From contig JADJIH010000001.1 of NCBI GenBank assembly GCA_016707115.1, positions 124,001-188,000 of the forward strand: a DNA stretch of 64,000 nucleotides. The letters run 5' to 3'. The stretch's first letter is position 1. The number at the start of each line of letters is the position of its first letter. Position numbers and translations under genes: made by a program. This stretch comes from Ignavibacteriales bacterium (GTDB taxonomy: Bacteria; Bacteroidota; Ignavibacteria; Ignavibacteriales; Ignavibacteriaceae). Under the pieces are notes generated by a model. That model was not told the origin of the DNA and ran no database searches. It worked only from the letters and a program-made list of their open reading frames with translations. Below, in pieces: positions 7,832 to 17,030 of this stretch.

Positions 7832-8511
7832 TATTTTACACTCGCTATATTAAAAAGATGTTCTGTATATTTTTTTACTTCTGCCGCAGATGAAAGTTTG
7901 TAAGGATTTGTCCATTTAACTGATTCATCTTTTGGAAAAATCTTTAAACTTGCCGGGGAAAAATCGCCAATAAGAAAAACCTTGTCTTCATATTTACCAA
8001 AATGGCAGCAAACTTCGGCAAGTGTTTCATTTCGTCTTTCAAAAAAAGATTTTAAGACTGCGTTTATCTTTGAGCAAATTCTTGTAATCAATTTCATATC
8101 CTCAGGATTACACAAATCAAAAGCGATAAGATGACTTTCGCTAATTACACTTTCTTTGCCGCATCCATAATGAAACTCAAAAATCGGAAGATTTAATTCT
8201 GATCCTTCTTTCATCCCAAAAATTTTAGAATTTCTTTTGTCAGCAGAGTTTAGAATTTTAATTCTGAAAGGATATTCCTGGTAGGTAGAAAATTTTAGAG
8301 AGTTCTCGCCATCTTTTCTTAAAAATGCAGTTGGGATGTGATATTCTTTTAGATAATCAAAAAAGAAAGCATTTGTTAAGGCAACTTTTTTACCAATTTC
8401 TTTAACTTTTACTTTTTTTCCATCGGCGATTTGATAGTTATCAAGATATTCTATCAATTGATAATTCCCTTCATCAAAAGGAATATCTTTGTGCAGTATA
8501 GTCTCTATCAT
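7831..8511 (-). CDS. Divergent SAICAR synthetase (PurC)-like protein
   Basis: A 226-residue protein recognisable as a bacterial-type PurC relative by its order of elements: GKKVALTNAFFFDYLKEYHIP (approx. residues 44-63) matches the GKG-x-x-NN region, then GSELNLPIFEFHYG, the SESHLIAFDLCNPE segment, ICSKINAVLKSFFERR and LIGDFSPASLKIF. Several signature residues are altered: the usual EGKTKR start, the VVVRN-x-AAGS loop and the SPDT/S-x-R site near the end are not preserved. A canonical purC lies at 39022. This copy heads the psd-pssA-purS-purQ-tatA run, a purine-gene context. It may be a specialised or inactive paralogue. The family assignment is an inference from motif order. Confidence 0.7.
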   Translation of the reverse strand: MIETILHKDIPFDEGNYQLIEYLDNYQIADGKKVKVKEIGKKVALTNAFFFDYLKEYHIPTAFLRKDGENSLKFSTYQEYPFRIKILNSADKRNSKIFGMKEGSELNLPIFEFHYGCGKESVISESHLIAFDLCNPEDMKLITRICSKINAVLKSFFERRNETLAEVCCHFGKYEDKVFLIGDFSPASLKIFPKDESVKWTNPYKLSSAAEVKKYTEHLFNIASVK

Positions 8512-8642
8512 TTAACCTCTATTTTGATTTTTAGTTACTAAAATTCAGGGCAGAAATTAGGCATATTAAATATATAAAGTCAATCGTTTATATTATATTT
8601 GGCTTCAAAAAAACAGAAAAAACAATTTTATAGGAGTACTTT
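8512..8642. promoter_or_regulatory. Divergent intergenic region between purC-like and ybaB
   Basis: This 131-base AT-rich gap separates two divergent operons, so it must hold both promoters. A good Shine-Dalgarno (TAGGAG) stands about 8 bases before the ybaB ATG at 8643. I cannot assign promoter boxes with confidence. Confidence 0.4.
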
Positions 8643-8969
8643 ATGAAGGGCGGAATGCAAGGAATGTTGAAACAGGTGCAAAAAATGCAGGCTGAGATGC
8701 AACGTGTGCAAGGTGAACTTGGAAATATGACTGTTACTGAAGAAGCCGGCGGCGGAATGATAAAAGCTAAAGCAAATGGAATGAAAGAGTTGATTTCTAT
8801 CGAAATCGATCCGCAAGTTATAAATTCTGAAGAAAAAGAGATTTTAGAAGATTTAGTTGTCGCCGCTGTTAACAAAGCTTTGCAATCCGCAAACAAAATG
8901 GCTGAAGATGAGATGGGAAAAGTAACTAAGGGTATGATTCCTCCCGGTCTAAACATTCCGGGATTTTAA
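8643..8969 (+). CDS. ybaB: YbaB/EbfC family nucleoid-associated protein
   Basis: YbaB/EbfC proteins are small dimeric DNA-binding proteins of the nucleoid and are very often encoded directly before recR. The 108-residue protein shows the family pattern: a helical N-terminus rich in M, Q and K (LKQVQKMQAEMQRVQGEL), the core TVTEEAGGGMIKAKANG, the SIEIDPQVI strand and a C-terminal ALQSANKMAEDEMGKVTKG followed by a GLNIPGF tail. recR starts one base after its stop, the classic ybaB-recR pair. Confidence 0.95.
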   Translation: MKGGMQGMLKQVQKMQAEMQRVQGELGNMTVTEEAGGGMIKAKANGMKELISIEIDPQVINSEEKEILEDLVVAAVNKALQSANKMAEDEMGKVTKGMIPPGLNIPGF

Positions 8970-8970
8970 A

Positions 8971-9567
8971 TTGCAGATAGCTGAACCACTTTTGATTGCA
9001 ATTGAAGAGTTGAGTAAACTTCCTGGAATAGGGAAGAAAACAGCGCAAAGATTAGCATTGCACATTTTAAAAAACGAACAGACTTCAGTGGATAATCTTG
9101 TAAAAGCAATTACGGAATTAAAAACAAAATTACATTTTTGTAAACGGTGTTTTAATATTACAGAAGATGATCTTTGCGAAATCTGTAAAAGCGTTAAACG
9201 TGATGTAACAAAAATTTGTGTTGTTGAAGAAGCGAGTGATGTAATTGCAATAGAAAAGACTAATGAATACAACGGACTTTATCATGTTCTTGGCGGAGTT
9301 CTTTCACCACTTTCCGGTATTACTGCTCATGATTTAAAAATTAAAGAGCTTCTTACAAGATTTGAAAGTGAAAATATTTCGGAAATCATACTTGCAATAA
9401 ACCCTGATACTGAAGGCGAAACAACCTCGCTTTATCTTGCAAGATTGATAAAACCATTAAACATTAAAGTAACACGCATAGCACGCGGTATTCCAATCGG
9501 TGGTGATTTAGAATTTGCAGATGAAGCCACGATTGGCAGAGCAATGTTAAATAGAATGGATTTATGA
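8971..9567 (+). CDS. recR: Recombination protein RecR
   Basis: RecR works with RecO and RecF to load RecA at single-strand gaps. At 198 residues it has the normal length. It shows the N-terminal helix-hairpin-helix (LSKLPGIGKKTAQRLALH), a C4 zinc finger at Cys57, Cys60, Cys69 and Cys72, and a Toprim domain beginning ICVVEEASDVIAIE. The YHVLGGVLSPL and NPDTEGE signatures follow. The start is TTG at 8971. The next gene's ATG overlaps the stop by 4 bases. Confidence 0.96.
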   Translation: MQIAEPLLIAIEELSKLPGIGKKTAQRLALHILKNEQTSVDNLVKAITELKTKLHFCKRCFNITEDDLCEICKSVKRDVTKICVVEEASDVIAIEKTNEYNGLYHVLGGVLSPLSGITAHDLKIKELLTRFESENISEIILAINPDTEGETTSLYLARLIKPLNIKVTRIARGIPIGGDLEFADEATIGRAMLNRMDL

Positions 9568-10301
9568 AATCAGAATGGTTTAAAGATTGGTTTAACACGC
9601 AGGAATATTTAAATGTTTATCAGCATCGTAATGAAAGTGATGCAGAAGATCACATAAAACTTATTCTCGGTAATGTTAAAATTCCTTCCGGTGCAAAAAT
9701 TCTTGATATGGCTTGCGGTGCTGGAAGACACGCAATAATACTGGCAAGAAAAAATTTTCATTTAACTGCTGTTGATTTGAGTGAGAATCTTATATCGATT
9801 GCTGAGCAATCCGCACAGAATGAAAATCTTAAAATTAATTTTGTTCATTCTGATATAAGAAAATATGAGACGAACGATAAATTTGATCTCATCATAAATC
9901 TTTTTACAAGTTTTGGATATTTTGAATCAGATGAAGAAAACTATGCTGTCCTGCAAAAAGCTTATCATCTATTAGTTGAGAATGGATTTTTTGTCCTGGA
10001 TTTTTTTAATTCAGAATTTCTTCGGCAAAATCTTGTTGAATTTTCGGAAGAAAATTTGGGCGGTGCAGAGATACACCAATACAGAAAAATTAAAAATAAC
10101 AGAGTAACAAAGAAGATTGTTATCACTAAAAACGGCAACTTGAGCACTTATGAAGAATCCGTTAGAATGTTTTCAAAAGATGAAATTGTGAATGCTATCC
10201 AAAATATTGGATTTGATATTTACAAAACATTTGGTGATTTTCTTGGTAGCGAATTTGACAAACTTAGTTCACCTAGACTGATAATGATTTGTAAGAAATG
10301 A
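9564..10301 (+). CDS. Class I SAM-dependent methyltransferase
   Basis: A 245-residue methyltransferase of unknown substrate. Motif I is ILDMACGAGRHAIILA near residue 50, followed by the acidic end of strand 2 in LTAVDLSENLI and a DLIINLFTSFGYF motif-II-like strand. The Rossmann-like core is complete. It overlaps recR by ATGA and is followed in the same manner by a lipoprotein gene, so it belongs to the recR operon. It resembles small-molecule methyltransferases of the Methyltransf_25 type; the substrate cannot be read from the sequence. Confidence 0.85.
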   Translation: MKSEWFKDWFNTQEYLNVYQHRNESDAEDHIKLILGNVKIPSGAKILDMACGAGRHAIILARKNFHLTAVDLSENLISIAEQSAQNENLKINFVHSDIRKYETNDKFDLIINLFTSFGYFESDEENYAVLQKAYHLLVENGFFVLDFFNSEFLRQNLVEFSEENLGGAEIHQYRKIKNNRVTKKIVITKNGNLSTYEESVRMFSKDEIVNAIQNIGFDIYKTFGDFLGSEFDKLSSPRLIMICKK

Positions 10302-10882
10302 AAAAAATATTTTTTTTAACAATTATCTTACTTCCACTTTCAGCTTGCGATCTTTTTACAACCCGCAATGCTGAAAATCCTGATCAAACCAGATCTAATT
10401 TTCAACCTCCGGTTGAACCAGCAATAGTAATTGAGAACCTAAAAAGTTCATTGTCAGATAAAAACGTTCAAAATTACATTGCCTGCTTTGTGGATACAAT
10501 CTTTGCGGATCAGACTTATAATTTTTCAGCATCAAGCGAAGCTATTTCACTTTACCAGATTTTTGTGCAAGGCTGGGGATTGAATGAGGAGAGAAGATAT
10601 TTTAGCAGTGTAACAAATAGAGTTCCCGTTGATTTTCCTATTTCGCTAAGCCTGTCAAATGAAAATTACAGCAGTCTTAGTGGTGATTCACTAGTTTATT
10701 CTGCAACGTATTCTTTAAATCTTCCAGTTTCATCTAGTGATCCGGTTCCTCAAAACTATGCGGGAAACCTTCAGTTTAATATGCTCCGTGATTCACGATC
10801 GGAATGGGTGATTTATTATTGGAAAGATACAAAAAGTGAATCGTTACCTAGTTGGAGTGAATTAAAAGGTAGTTTCTATTAA
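10298..10882 (+). CDS. Predicted lipoprotein, function unknown
   Basis: A 194-residue protein with a clear lipoprotein signal: MKKIFFLTIILLPLSAC, with the lipobox cysteine at residue 17. After a short linker the body (from about residue 45) contains NLKSSLSDKNVQNYIACFVD and ends SEWVIYYWKDTKSE, a pattern reminiscent of NTF2/SnoaL-like folds, where a first helix pair is followed by strands. I do not recognise a named family. The ATG overlaps the preceding methyltransferase stop. The following lipoprotein has a similar shape, so the two may be related. Confidence 0.75.
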   Translation: MKKIFFLTIILLPLSACDLFTTRNAENPDQTRSNFQPPVEPAIVIENLKSSLSDKNVQNYIACFVDTIFADQTYNFSASSEAISLYQIFVQGWGLNEERRYFSSVTNRVPVDFPISLSLSNENYSSLSGDSLVYSATYSLNLPVSSSDPVPQNYAGNLQFNMLRDSRSEWVIYYWKDTKSESLPSWSELKGSFY

Positions 10883-11384
10883 AAAGATAATAGTCATATT
10901 ATTTTTGATTAATATTATTATGGGATGCACAAATCCTTTTGCGCCCAAATTAGATGATAACTTTGAAAACGTAAAACCACCGGTATCTGATCAAAAAGAT
11001 ATTGCAGGAGTATTTCAGAATTTTCAGTATGCTTATACTTTTAAGGATACAAGTATTTATAGCGGATTAATTACCAGTGATTTTACTTTTACTTACCGAG
11101 ATTATGATCAGGGGTTTGATGTTACGTGGGGAAGAGATGAAGAGATGAGGACAACTTATGGATTATTTCAGAACACTCAAAGGCTTGAATTGATATGGAA
11201 TAATATAGTGCTGATAACGGAAGATTCGCTTTCAGCAAATATTATCAGGGGTTTTAATCTTACTATAACTTTTAATCCAACGGATGTTTTAAGGGTTGAT
11301 GGCAGAGTGAATTTAACGTTACAAAAAAACAGTGATACAAAAATCTGGCGTATAAATCGCTGGATTGATGAGTCAAACTTTTAA
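10878..11384 (+). CDS. Predicted lipoprotein with probable ATT start, function unknown
   Basis: No ATG, GTG or early TTG gives this protein a signal peptide. Reading from ATT at 10878 gives (M)KKIIVILFLINIIMGC, a full lipoprotein signal with cysteine at residue 17, matching the previous gene. The ATT overlaps the previous stop as ATTAA, and AAAGGT stands 7 bases upstream, ideal Shine-Dalgarno spacing. The first conventional start is a TTG at 10905, which would leave only six residues before the cysteine. The body (FQNFQYAYTFKDTSIYSGLI to IWRINRWIDES) again looks NTF2-like. It could also be a recent ATG-to-ATT change. Function unknown. Confidence 0.7.
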   Translation: MKKIIVILFLINIIMGCTNPFAPKLDDNFENVKPPVSDQKDIAGVFQNFQYAYTFKDTSIYSGLITSDFTFTYRDYDQGFDVTWGRDEEMRTTYGLFQNTQRLELIWNNIVLITEDSLSANIIRGFNLTITFNPTDVLRVDGRVNLTLQKNSDTKIWRINRWIDESNF

Positions 11385-11406
11385 GGAATTATTTTTAGAA
11401 TATATA

Positions 11407-12270
11407 ATGATTTTATTCTGGATTAAAGAAGCATTTAAATTAATTGCAAGGGCAAAGTTTTCTTTTTTACTTGCTCTTACTTCGATTACACTTTCTGTTA
11501 TATTAATAACGGTATCAGTTTTTATTATTCGCTTTTCAAATCATTTTGAAGATCAATTAAAGAGCAATATTATCATCTCAGTTTTTATTAAGGATAATTC
11601 GACTAATGACGAAATTGAACAGATAAAGTCTGAACTATCTCAACTAAAATATTTAAGTTCATCCGAATTTATTGATAAAGACAAAGCTGCTGAAATATTT
11701 ATTAAAGAAACTGGTGAAGATTTTAGAAAGATTTTGGATTACAATCCTTTGCCAGCATCATTTAATCTTAAACTAAAAAATGAATATGCAAATCGGCAAT
11801 CAATCAAGACAATTATTAAAACTCTTTCTGATTATAAATGGTCAGATGAAGTTATCTTCAGACAGGATTTCTATCAGAAAATATTAATGTACATCGATCA
11901 GGCAAAAATTTACGTTTTCGGATTAACGGGATTAATCTTTTTGGTATCCCTTTATCTTGTTTACAGTACGGTAAGATTAATTCTAAATTCCAAATATTCG
12001 GAATTAGAAACTATGAAGTTTGTCGGTGCAAAGCTATCAACAATAAAAATGCCCATTATACTCAATAGTGCTATAACAGGATTTTTAGCCAGCTCCATTG
12101 CATTGGCCATTGTTTGGCTACTCTATTTTTATGTTAAGGGATTCCTGCTATCGATAGATAATGTAATTCCTAATAAAATTGAGTTTATAGTTATATTGCT
12201 TTCACTTGGACCAATTATTGGAATACTGGTAACAATAATTTCTTTAAGAAAAATTTCACTTAAGATTTGA
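11407..12270 (+). CDS. ftsX: Cell division protein FtsX
   Basis: FtsX is the membrane subunit of the FtsEX ABC-type complex that activates peptidoglycan hydrolases at the septum. The protein has one helix near the N-terminus (FSFLLALTSITLSVILITVS), an extracytoplasmic domain of about 120 residues (YLSSSEFIDKDKAAEIF within it), and three C-terminal helices of the FtsX domain, including LETMKFVGAKLSTIKMP between helices, the usual contact with FtsE. I chose ATG 11407, closest to the conserved WIKEAFKLI start; ATG 11368 and TTG 11365 are also open and would overlap the lipoprotein gene. ftsE is not adjacent. Confidence 0.88.
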   Translation: MILFWIKEAFKLIARAKFSFLLALTSITLSVILITVSVFIIRFSNHFEDQLKSNIIISVFIKDNSTNDEIEQIKSELSQLKYLSSSEFIDKDKAAEIFIKETGEDFRKILDYNPLPASFNLKLKNEYANRQSIKTIIKTLSDYKWSDEVIFRQDFYQKILMYIDQAKIYVFGLTGLIFLVSLYLVYSTVRLILNSKYSELETMKFVGAKLSTIKMPIILNSAITGFLASSIALAIVWLLYFYVKGFLLSIDNVIPNKIEFIVILLSLGPIIGILVTIISLRKISLKI

Positions 12271-12344
12271 TTTGATTTATATTTAAGTATTAAGATTTGA
12301 ATTTGATTAATAGTTAATAACTTCTCAACAATACTGGTTAAAGC

Positions 12345-13928
12345 TTGGCCACTCATAAAATATTTTTACTCTCGTTTTTAATTTTAATCTCTTCATTGAG
12401 CTTTGCACAAATTTTACCTTCATATCCTGAAAGATCATTCAATTCATTTTCAGATAGTTCATTTGCAAAATATATGCAAGCCTCTGAAGGTGTAATTGAT
12501 CCTGAAGAATATAAAGTGGGACCAGGAGATAATATATTTATTTCCATAAGCGGTATAGAAGAGCGTAACTTTAATTTATTAATTAATCACGAAGGATTCT
12601 TATATATCCCGAGAGTTGGGTCAGTAGATTTACGAAATAAAAGTCTTGCTGAAACAAAAGTCCTCATAAAATCACAACTAGAAAAAAACTTTAAGAATGT
12701 AGATATTTATATTGCCCTTGGCGAGGTTAGAAAAATAAAGGTATCATTAATCGGTAATGTAGTTAACCAATCATCATTTGTGTTAACTTCTAACTCCAGA
12801 TTACAAGATATTATTAAAAATTCTGCAGGATTAAATTCTTCGTCTGACATTAGAAACATTAAAATAATTTCTAAGAATGGAACAACAGGTAATTATGATT
12901 TGCTGTCATTTTTTAGAAAAGGGGATTTGAAACAAAATCCTTATTTAAAAGATGGTGATATTGTTTTAGTTAATCCTGTAAATAAAGTTATAGCTATAAT
13001 GGGCCATATTCTCTATCCAGCTGCATATGAGTTTAAAGAAGGTGAAACACTCAACGATCTTATTGATCTTGCAGGAGGATTTACTTACAAAGCAAGAAAA
13101 GATTCGATTGAACTTATCAGATTTGCTGAAGATGGTATAACTCAATACAGTAAATATTATTCGTATGATTTTATACAACATAACTCTATTGAACTAAAAT
13201 ATAGTGATCTGATCGTTGTTCGAGAGTTGACTACATATTATGATGAGCAATGGGTCACTATAGATGGTGAAGTTAAATATCCCGGCATATATAGAATAAC
13301 AAAAGATGAAACTACTTTAACTGAAATTATTGCAGAAGCGGGTGGATTCCTAAAAGATGCTTCTTTAGTGGATGCAACTCTATATAGAAATATTGCAGAT
13401 ACTACATACGACCCTGAATTTGAAAGAATTAAACTTATTCCACGTGTTGATATGACTGATGATGAGTATGATTATTTAAAAGCAAAATCAAGACAACGTG
13501 TGGGTAGAGTAGTAGTTGATTTCAACGCACTATTTGCAAAGAACCGACTAAGCGAGGATGTGATCTTAACTAGATTCGATAAAATTTCTGTTCCTGAAAA
13601 GAAGAATTATATTACAATCATCGGACAAGTTGTTAGTCCTGGTAATTTGATTTTTAATGAAAAACTGACGGTACAAGATTATATTCAATTAGCTGGCGGA
13701 TTCAGCTGGCGGGCTATTAAAGGTGATGTAAGAGTTATAAAGTCAAATACCGGTGAATGGGTAGAAGAAGATGATGTGGAAGTTTTAGAGCCAGGTGATA
13801 CAATATGGGTTCTAGAAGATCCACCACCACCCGAATTCTGGGACGTATTTTTAACATCGCTTACTGTAGTGGCACAACTAGCTGCGATTGTAGCAGCATC
13901 AGTCGCTGTAGTAGTGGCAACGAGGTAG
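12345..13928 (+). CDS. Polysaccharide export outer-membrane protein (Wza-like, multiple SLBB domains)
   Basis: This exported 527-residue protein should form the outer-membrane export channel of the polysaccharide locus that begins here. After a signal peptide (IFLLSFLILISSLSFAQ) comes the polysaccharide export domain with YKVGPGDNIFISISG near residue 57, followed by three or four SLBB repeats (IALGEVRKIKVSLIGNV, VIAIMGHILYPAAYEF, WVTIDGEVKYPGIYRI, YITIIGQVVSPGNLIF). The C-terminus (LTVVAQLAAIVAASVAVVVA) is a hydrophobic helix, as in Wza. No lipobox cysteine is seen. The start is TTG. The Wzz-like gene follows 3 bases later. Confidence 0.9.
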   Translation: MATHKIFLLSFLILISSLSFAQILPSYPERSFNSFSDSSFAKYMQASEGVIDPEEYKVGPGDNIFISISGIEERNFNLLINHEGFLYIPRVGSVDLRNKSLAETKVLIKSQLEKNFKNVDIYIALGEVRKIKVSLIGNVVNQSSFVLTSNSRLQDIIKNSAGLNSSSDIRNIKIISKNGTTGNYDLLSFFRKGDLKQNPYLKDGDIVLVNPVNKVIAIMGHILYPAAYEFKEGETLNDLIDLAGGFTYKARKDSIELIRFAEDGITQYSKYYSYDFIQHNSIELKYSDLIVVRELTTYYDEQWVTIDGEVKYPGIYRITKDETTLTEIIAEAGGFLKDASLVDATLYRNIADTTYDPEFERIKLIPRVDMTDDEYDYLKAKSRQRVGRVVVDFNALFAKNRLSEDVILTRFDKISVPEKKNYITIIGQVVSPGNLIFNEKLTVQDYIQLAGGFSWRAIKGDVRVIKSNTGEWVEEDDVEVLEPGDTIWVLEDPPPPEFWDVFLTSLTVVAQLAAIVAASVAVVVATR

Positions 13929-13931
13929 ATA

Positions 13932-15104
13932 ATGAGTTGGCATGAAATGTTAAATATAGTTTTGTTTAATATAAAAACAATTTTAAAAATTACAATCTTC
14001 TCAACTGCGATAATTTTTATAATTTTATTTTTTATTTATCCAAGAACATATAATGCTATTGTTGTTGTACTGCCACCAGAAAAAAATTCCTCCCTTGGTG
14101 GGTTGGGTTCATTGTTAGCTACACAGGATTTATCAAATCTTATGACTGGTAACATGTCTAGCGCAAGTTCCCAGATATATGTTGAGATTCTTAAAAGCCG
14201 ATCAGCATCACTTTTTGTAATCAACAAACTCAATATTCAAAAAGAGTACGATGAAGATGACATTTATGAAGCAGCAGGTAAGCTTAGTGAAGATCTTAGT
14301 ATTGAAATAAATAAAGAAGGTGTGATAAAATTAAGCGTTGAGGTTGATTCAAAATATCTGCCTTTAATATTTAGTGATGAATATCAGGACAAAAAACTTT
14401 CTGCTGATTTATCAAATGCATTTATTGAAGCTTTAGATAAAATTAATCGTCAGAAATTATCTTCAAAATCAAAAAGAGCTAGGTTATTTATTGAGACTCA
14501 ACTTCTGGAAACAAAGGCTAAATTAGATACAGTTGAAAACGCTCTAATGATTTTTCAGAAAAAGAATAAAACAATATCTCTTCCTGATCAATTAAAAACT
14601 GCTATTGAATCTGCAGCCAAAATTAAAACTGAAATTGTTAAAGCTGAGATGGAAATAGGACTCTTACAATATAATGTTCAAGATGATAACAAAACTTATC
14701 AATCCCTAAAAAGAAAACTTGAACAATTAAAAGAACAATATGATAAAATGGAGATGGGGAATCAAGATTATTTGATGGCTTTTAAAGATATTCCTGAACT
14801 TGGAAAAGAATTAGCAGGACTTTTTAGAGATGTAAAAATTCAGAATGAAGTTTATATGCTTCTTCAGCAGCAATACTATAAAGAGAAAATACAGGAGAAT
14901 CGTGACCTGCCAACAGTAGAAGTATTAGATGAAGCCGTTCCACCATTAAAAAAATCAAGTCCCAAAATTTTTACATCAACAACTGCTGGTGGAATCCTTG
15001 TTTTCGTGTTTACTGCACTTGTTATTGTATTGGGTGAACGGAAGAAATTAGATTATAAAAAAATGTTAAAGTTGATCAACAAATCTCATTTGGTAGGTAA
15101 GTAA
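13932..15104 (+). CDS. Wzz/Wzc-type polysaccharide chain-length or copolymerase protein
   Basis: A 390-residue inner-membrane protein with helices at both ends (IFSTAIIFIILFFIY near residue 22; GGILVFVFTALVIVLG near residue 355) and a long periplasmic region between them. That region contains coiled-coil stretches (around LLETKAKLDTVENALMIFQ and KLEQLKEQYDKMEMG), the plan of Wzz-type polysaccharide copolymerases. The PPLKKSSPK motif just before the second helix is the proline-rich segment of that family. There is no cytoplasmic kinase domain. It follows the Wza-like exporter, with which it is expected to interact across the periplasm. Confidence 0.88.
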   Translation: MSWHEMLNIVLFNIKTILKITIFSTAIIFIILFFIYPRTYNAIVVVLPPEKNSSLGGLGSLLATQDLSNLMTGNMSSASSQIYVEILKSRSASLFVINKLNIQKEYDEDDIYEAAGKLSEDLSIEINKEGVIKLSVEVDSKYLPLIFSDEYQDKKLSADLSNAFIEALDKINRQKLSSKSKRARLFIETQLLETKAKLDTVENALMIFQKKNKTISLPDQLKTAIESAAKIKTEIVKAEMEIGLLQYNVQDDNKTYQSLKRKLEQLKEQYDKMEMGNQDYLMAFKDIPELGKELAGLFRDVKIQNEVYMLLQQQYYKEKIQENRDLPTVEVLDEAVPPLKKSSPKIFTSTTAGGILVFVFTALVIVLGERKKLDYKKMLKLINKSHLVGK

Positions 15105-15278
15105 TATCATTAATATTTACGTTAACAGAATTGGTGATATAACTTTAATAAGTACATACAACCATTTTTTTAATTACAAGTCATATTTAACATTGTAACA
15201 CTTGAATTTTTAGATCAAACTAAAAAATCACGTTAAAAATTTATCAGCGAATCTAATTTATTTAATAGGAAAACAGAA

Positions 15279-16162
15279 ATGTGCCCACTCTGTAGTGAAA
15301 TAAAATTTAATTTTATTGGTAAACCTAAGATCAGTAAAAAAGTTGAAAGTATCGTAAGACTAGATTATTCAATAGTAAAATGTACTTCGTGCAGTTTTTA
15401 CTATATAAGTCCAAAACTTGATTTGACATCTGCAGAATGGCAAATATTGTACGATGATGAATATTTTGAACCAATGACTAATTGGCATTTTATAAAGCGA
15501 GAGCGAGATTTAAGTGAACGATTCAATAATTTTAAATAAATTTACGAGTCACAAAGTTAAAAGGTTTTTAGATGTTGGCTGTGGAGAAGGTTATGGCTTG
15601 ATTAAAGCTACAAACCATGGGCTGGGAATCTTATGGGATTGATATTTCAGATCTGCGAATTCCTGAAGCGAAAGCAGATAAAATCAATTTTGTTCAATCG
15701 GATCTTATCTCTGCTAAATTTCAAGAAAACTATTTTGATTGTGTTTATGTTGACTCGGTTCTTGAACATGTTCCAAATCCCTTGGAATTACTTTGTGAAT
15801 TAAAACGAATTACAAGTAAAGGTGGAACAATATATATTGGTGTACCCAATGAAGATTCCTTATTTACTAAAGTTCTTCAGATTGCGTATAAATTGTCAGG
15901 TAGGTCAGAAGAATCTTCAAGATTAAAACCTTTTGCACCACCATTTCATATAGGTGGTTTCACAAATAACTCATTACAATTCGCAATAAAAAAAAGTGGT
16001 TTGTCAATTAATAAATTAAGGAACTTTGCTTCCAAGAGTGATATTCTAAATTATAATATTTTATCGCGCGGCTTTTTTATTGCAGCCTTTTATTTACCAA
16101 TTTCATTATTAGCTATTCCACTCAGAATGGAAGTATATTTTGAAGCATATTTGAAAAAATAA
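15279..16162 (+). pseudogene. Zinc-ribbon SAM methyltransferase, interrupted by two frameshifts
   Basis: Three reading frames together spell one class I methyltransferase. The first piece (15279-15539) has a CPLC and CTSC pair, a small zinc-binding N-terminal module. The middle piece (about 15540-15610) carries motif I, FLDVGCGEGYGLIKA. The last piece (from 15617) continues GWESYGIDISDLRIPEAKA, VYVDSVLEHVPNPLELL and GGTIYIGVPNEDSLF. One extra base near 15525-15540 (possibly in the TTTT run) and one near 15608-15616 (AAACCATGG) would explain both breaks. Otherwise the frames are clean. It probably modifies a sugar of the surface polysaccharide. Sequencing error and real mutation are both possible. 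Confidence 0.75.
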
Positions 16163-16218
16163 ATTTATTTGTATTGTTAAAAACACTATAAAAAGTTTTT
16201 TTACTAAAGAAAAATTAT

Positions 16219-16991
16219 ATGATCAAAAAAAAAATAGTTGATTTTCTCAGCCGTAATGGATTTTATGCTCACTTCAAATTTTATAAAGATAAAATTTACA
16301 AGAATCGTATTGAAAAAGAACTTGAAAAAAAGAGATTAGAATTTTATTCTAATATAGTTTCAAAGGGAGATTTCTGTTTTGATGTTGGTGCTAATTTAGG
16401 TAATAGAACAGATGTGTTTTTAAACCTTGGGTGTAAAGTTTTAGCAGTTGAACCTCAACCACAACTAGTTAAATACTTAAAAAATAAATTTCAAAATAAA
16501 ATTATCTTAATTCCAAAAGCGATTGGTGCTGAACGGGGGAAATCAAAAATGTTGGTAAGTGCAGATTCTCCTCTTTCCTCTTTATCAGCGGAATGGGTTA
16601 ATGAAGTTAAAAAAAAAAGATTTGATAATGTTGTGTGGGATAAAAGTATTGATGTTGAATTAATTACTTTGGATGATTTGATTGGAGAATACGGAAAACC
16701 AGATTTTTGTAAGATCGATGTGGAAGGATTTGAACTTGAAGTCTTGAAGGGTTTAACTCAATCTATAAGACTTTTATCATTTGAATTTACCATCCCTGAA
16801 TTTACAGAAAAGCAATTGAATGTTTGAACTATTTGAGTACCTTAGGTAACTTTACTTGTAATTATTCTTCAGGAGAATCTCTCAGCTTTAATCTAAAAGA
16901 CTGGTTAGTTCCCACTAAGTTTATCCCATTATTTAGATTATTGCCCGAACACGGAGTTGTTGATGGAGATATTTATGTCAAATTCATTTAG
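16219..16991 (+). pseudogene. FkbM-family methyltransferase with a frameshift near the C-terminus
   Basis: FkbM proteins are O-methyltransferases often found in glycan loci. The open part (16219-16827) shows CFDVGANLGNRTDVF (SAM motif I) near residue 54, VLAVEPQPQLVKYL, and KIDVEGFELEVLKGL, all typical. After FTIPEFTEKQLN the frame stops, but the next frame continues at once with CLNYLSTLGNFTCNYSSGES, then FNLKDWLVP and VDGDIYVKFI, ending at 16991, as expected for FkbM C-termini. A one-base loss near 16820 (AA for AAA) would account for it. The gene is otherwise intact. Confidence 0.8.
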
Positions 16992-17030
16992 TTGGCCAGA
17001 TGAATTTAGATTGTAATATACACTGATATA

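Noticed and set aside
12255..12312. Near-repeat TTAAGATTTGA-TTTGATT occurring twice
   Set aside because: Two short AT-rich copies near the end of ftsX; most likely a small local duplication, too weak to call a regulatory element or part of an array.
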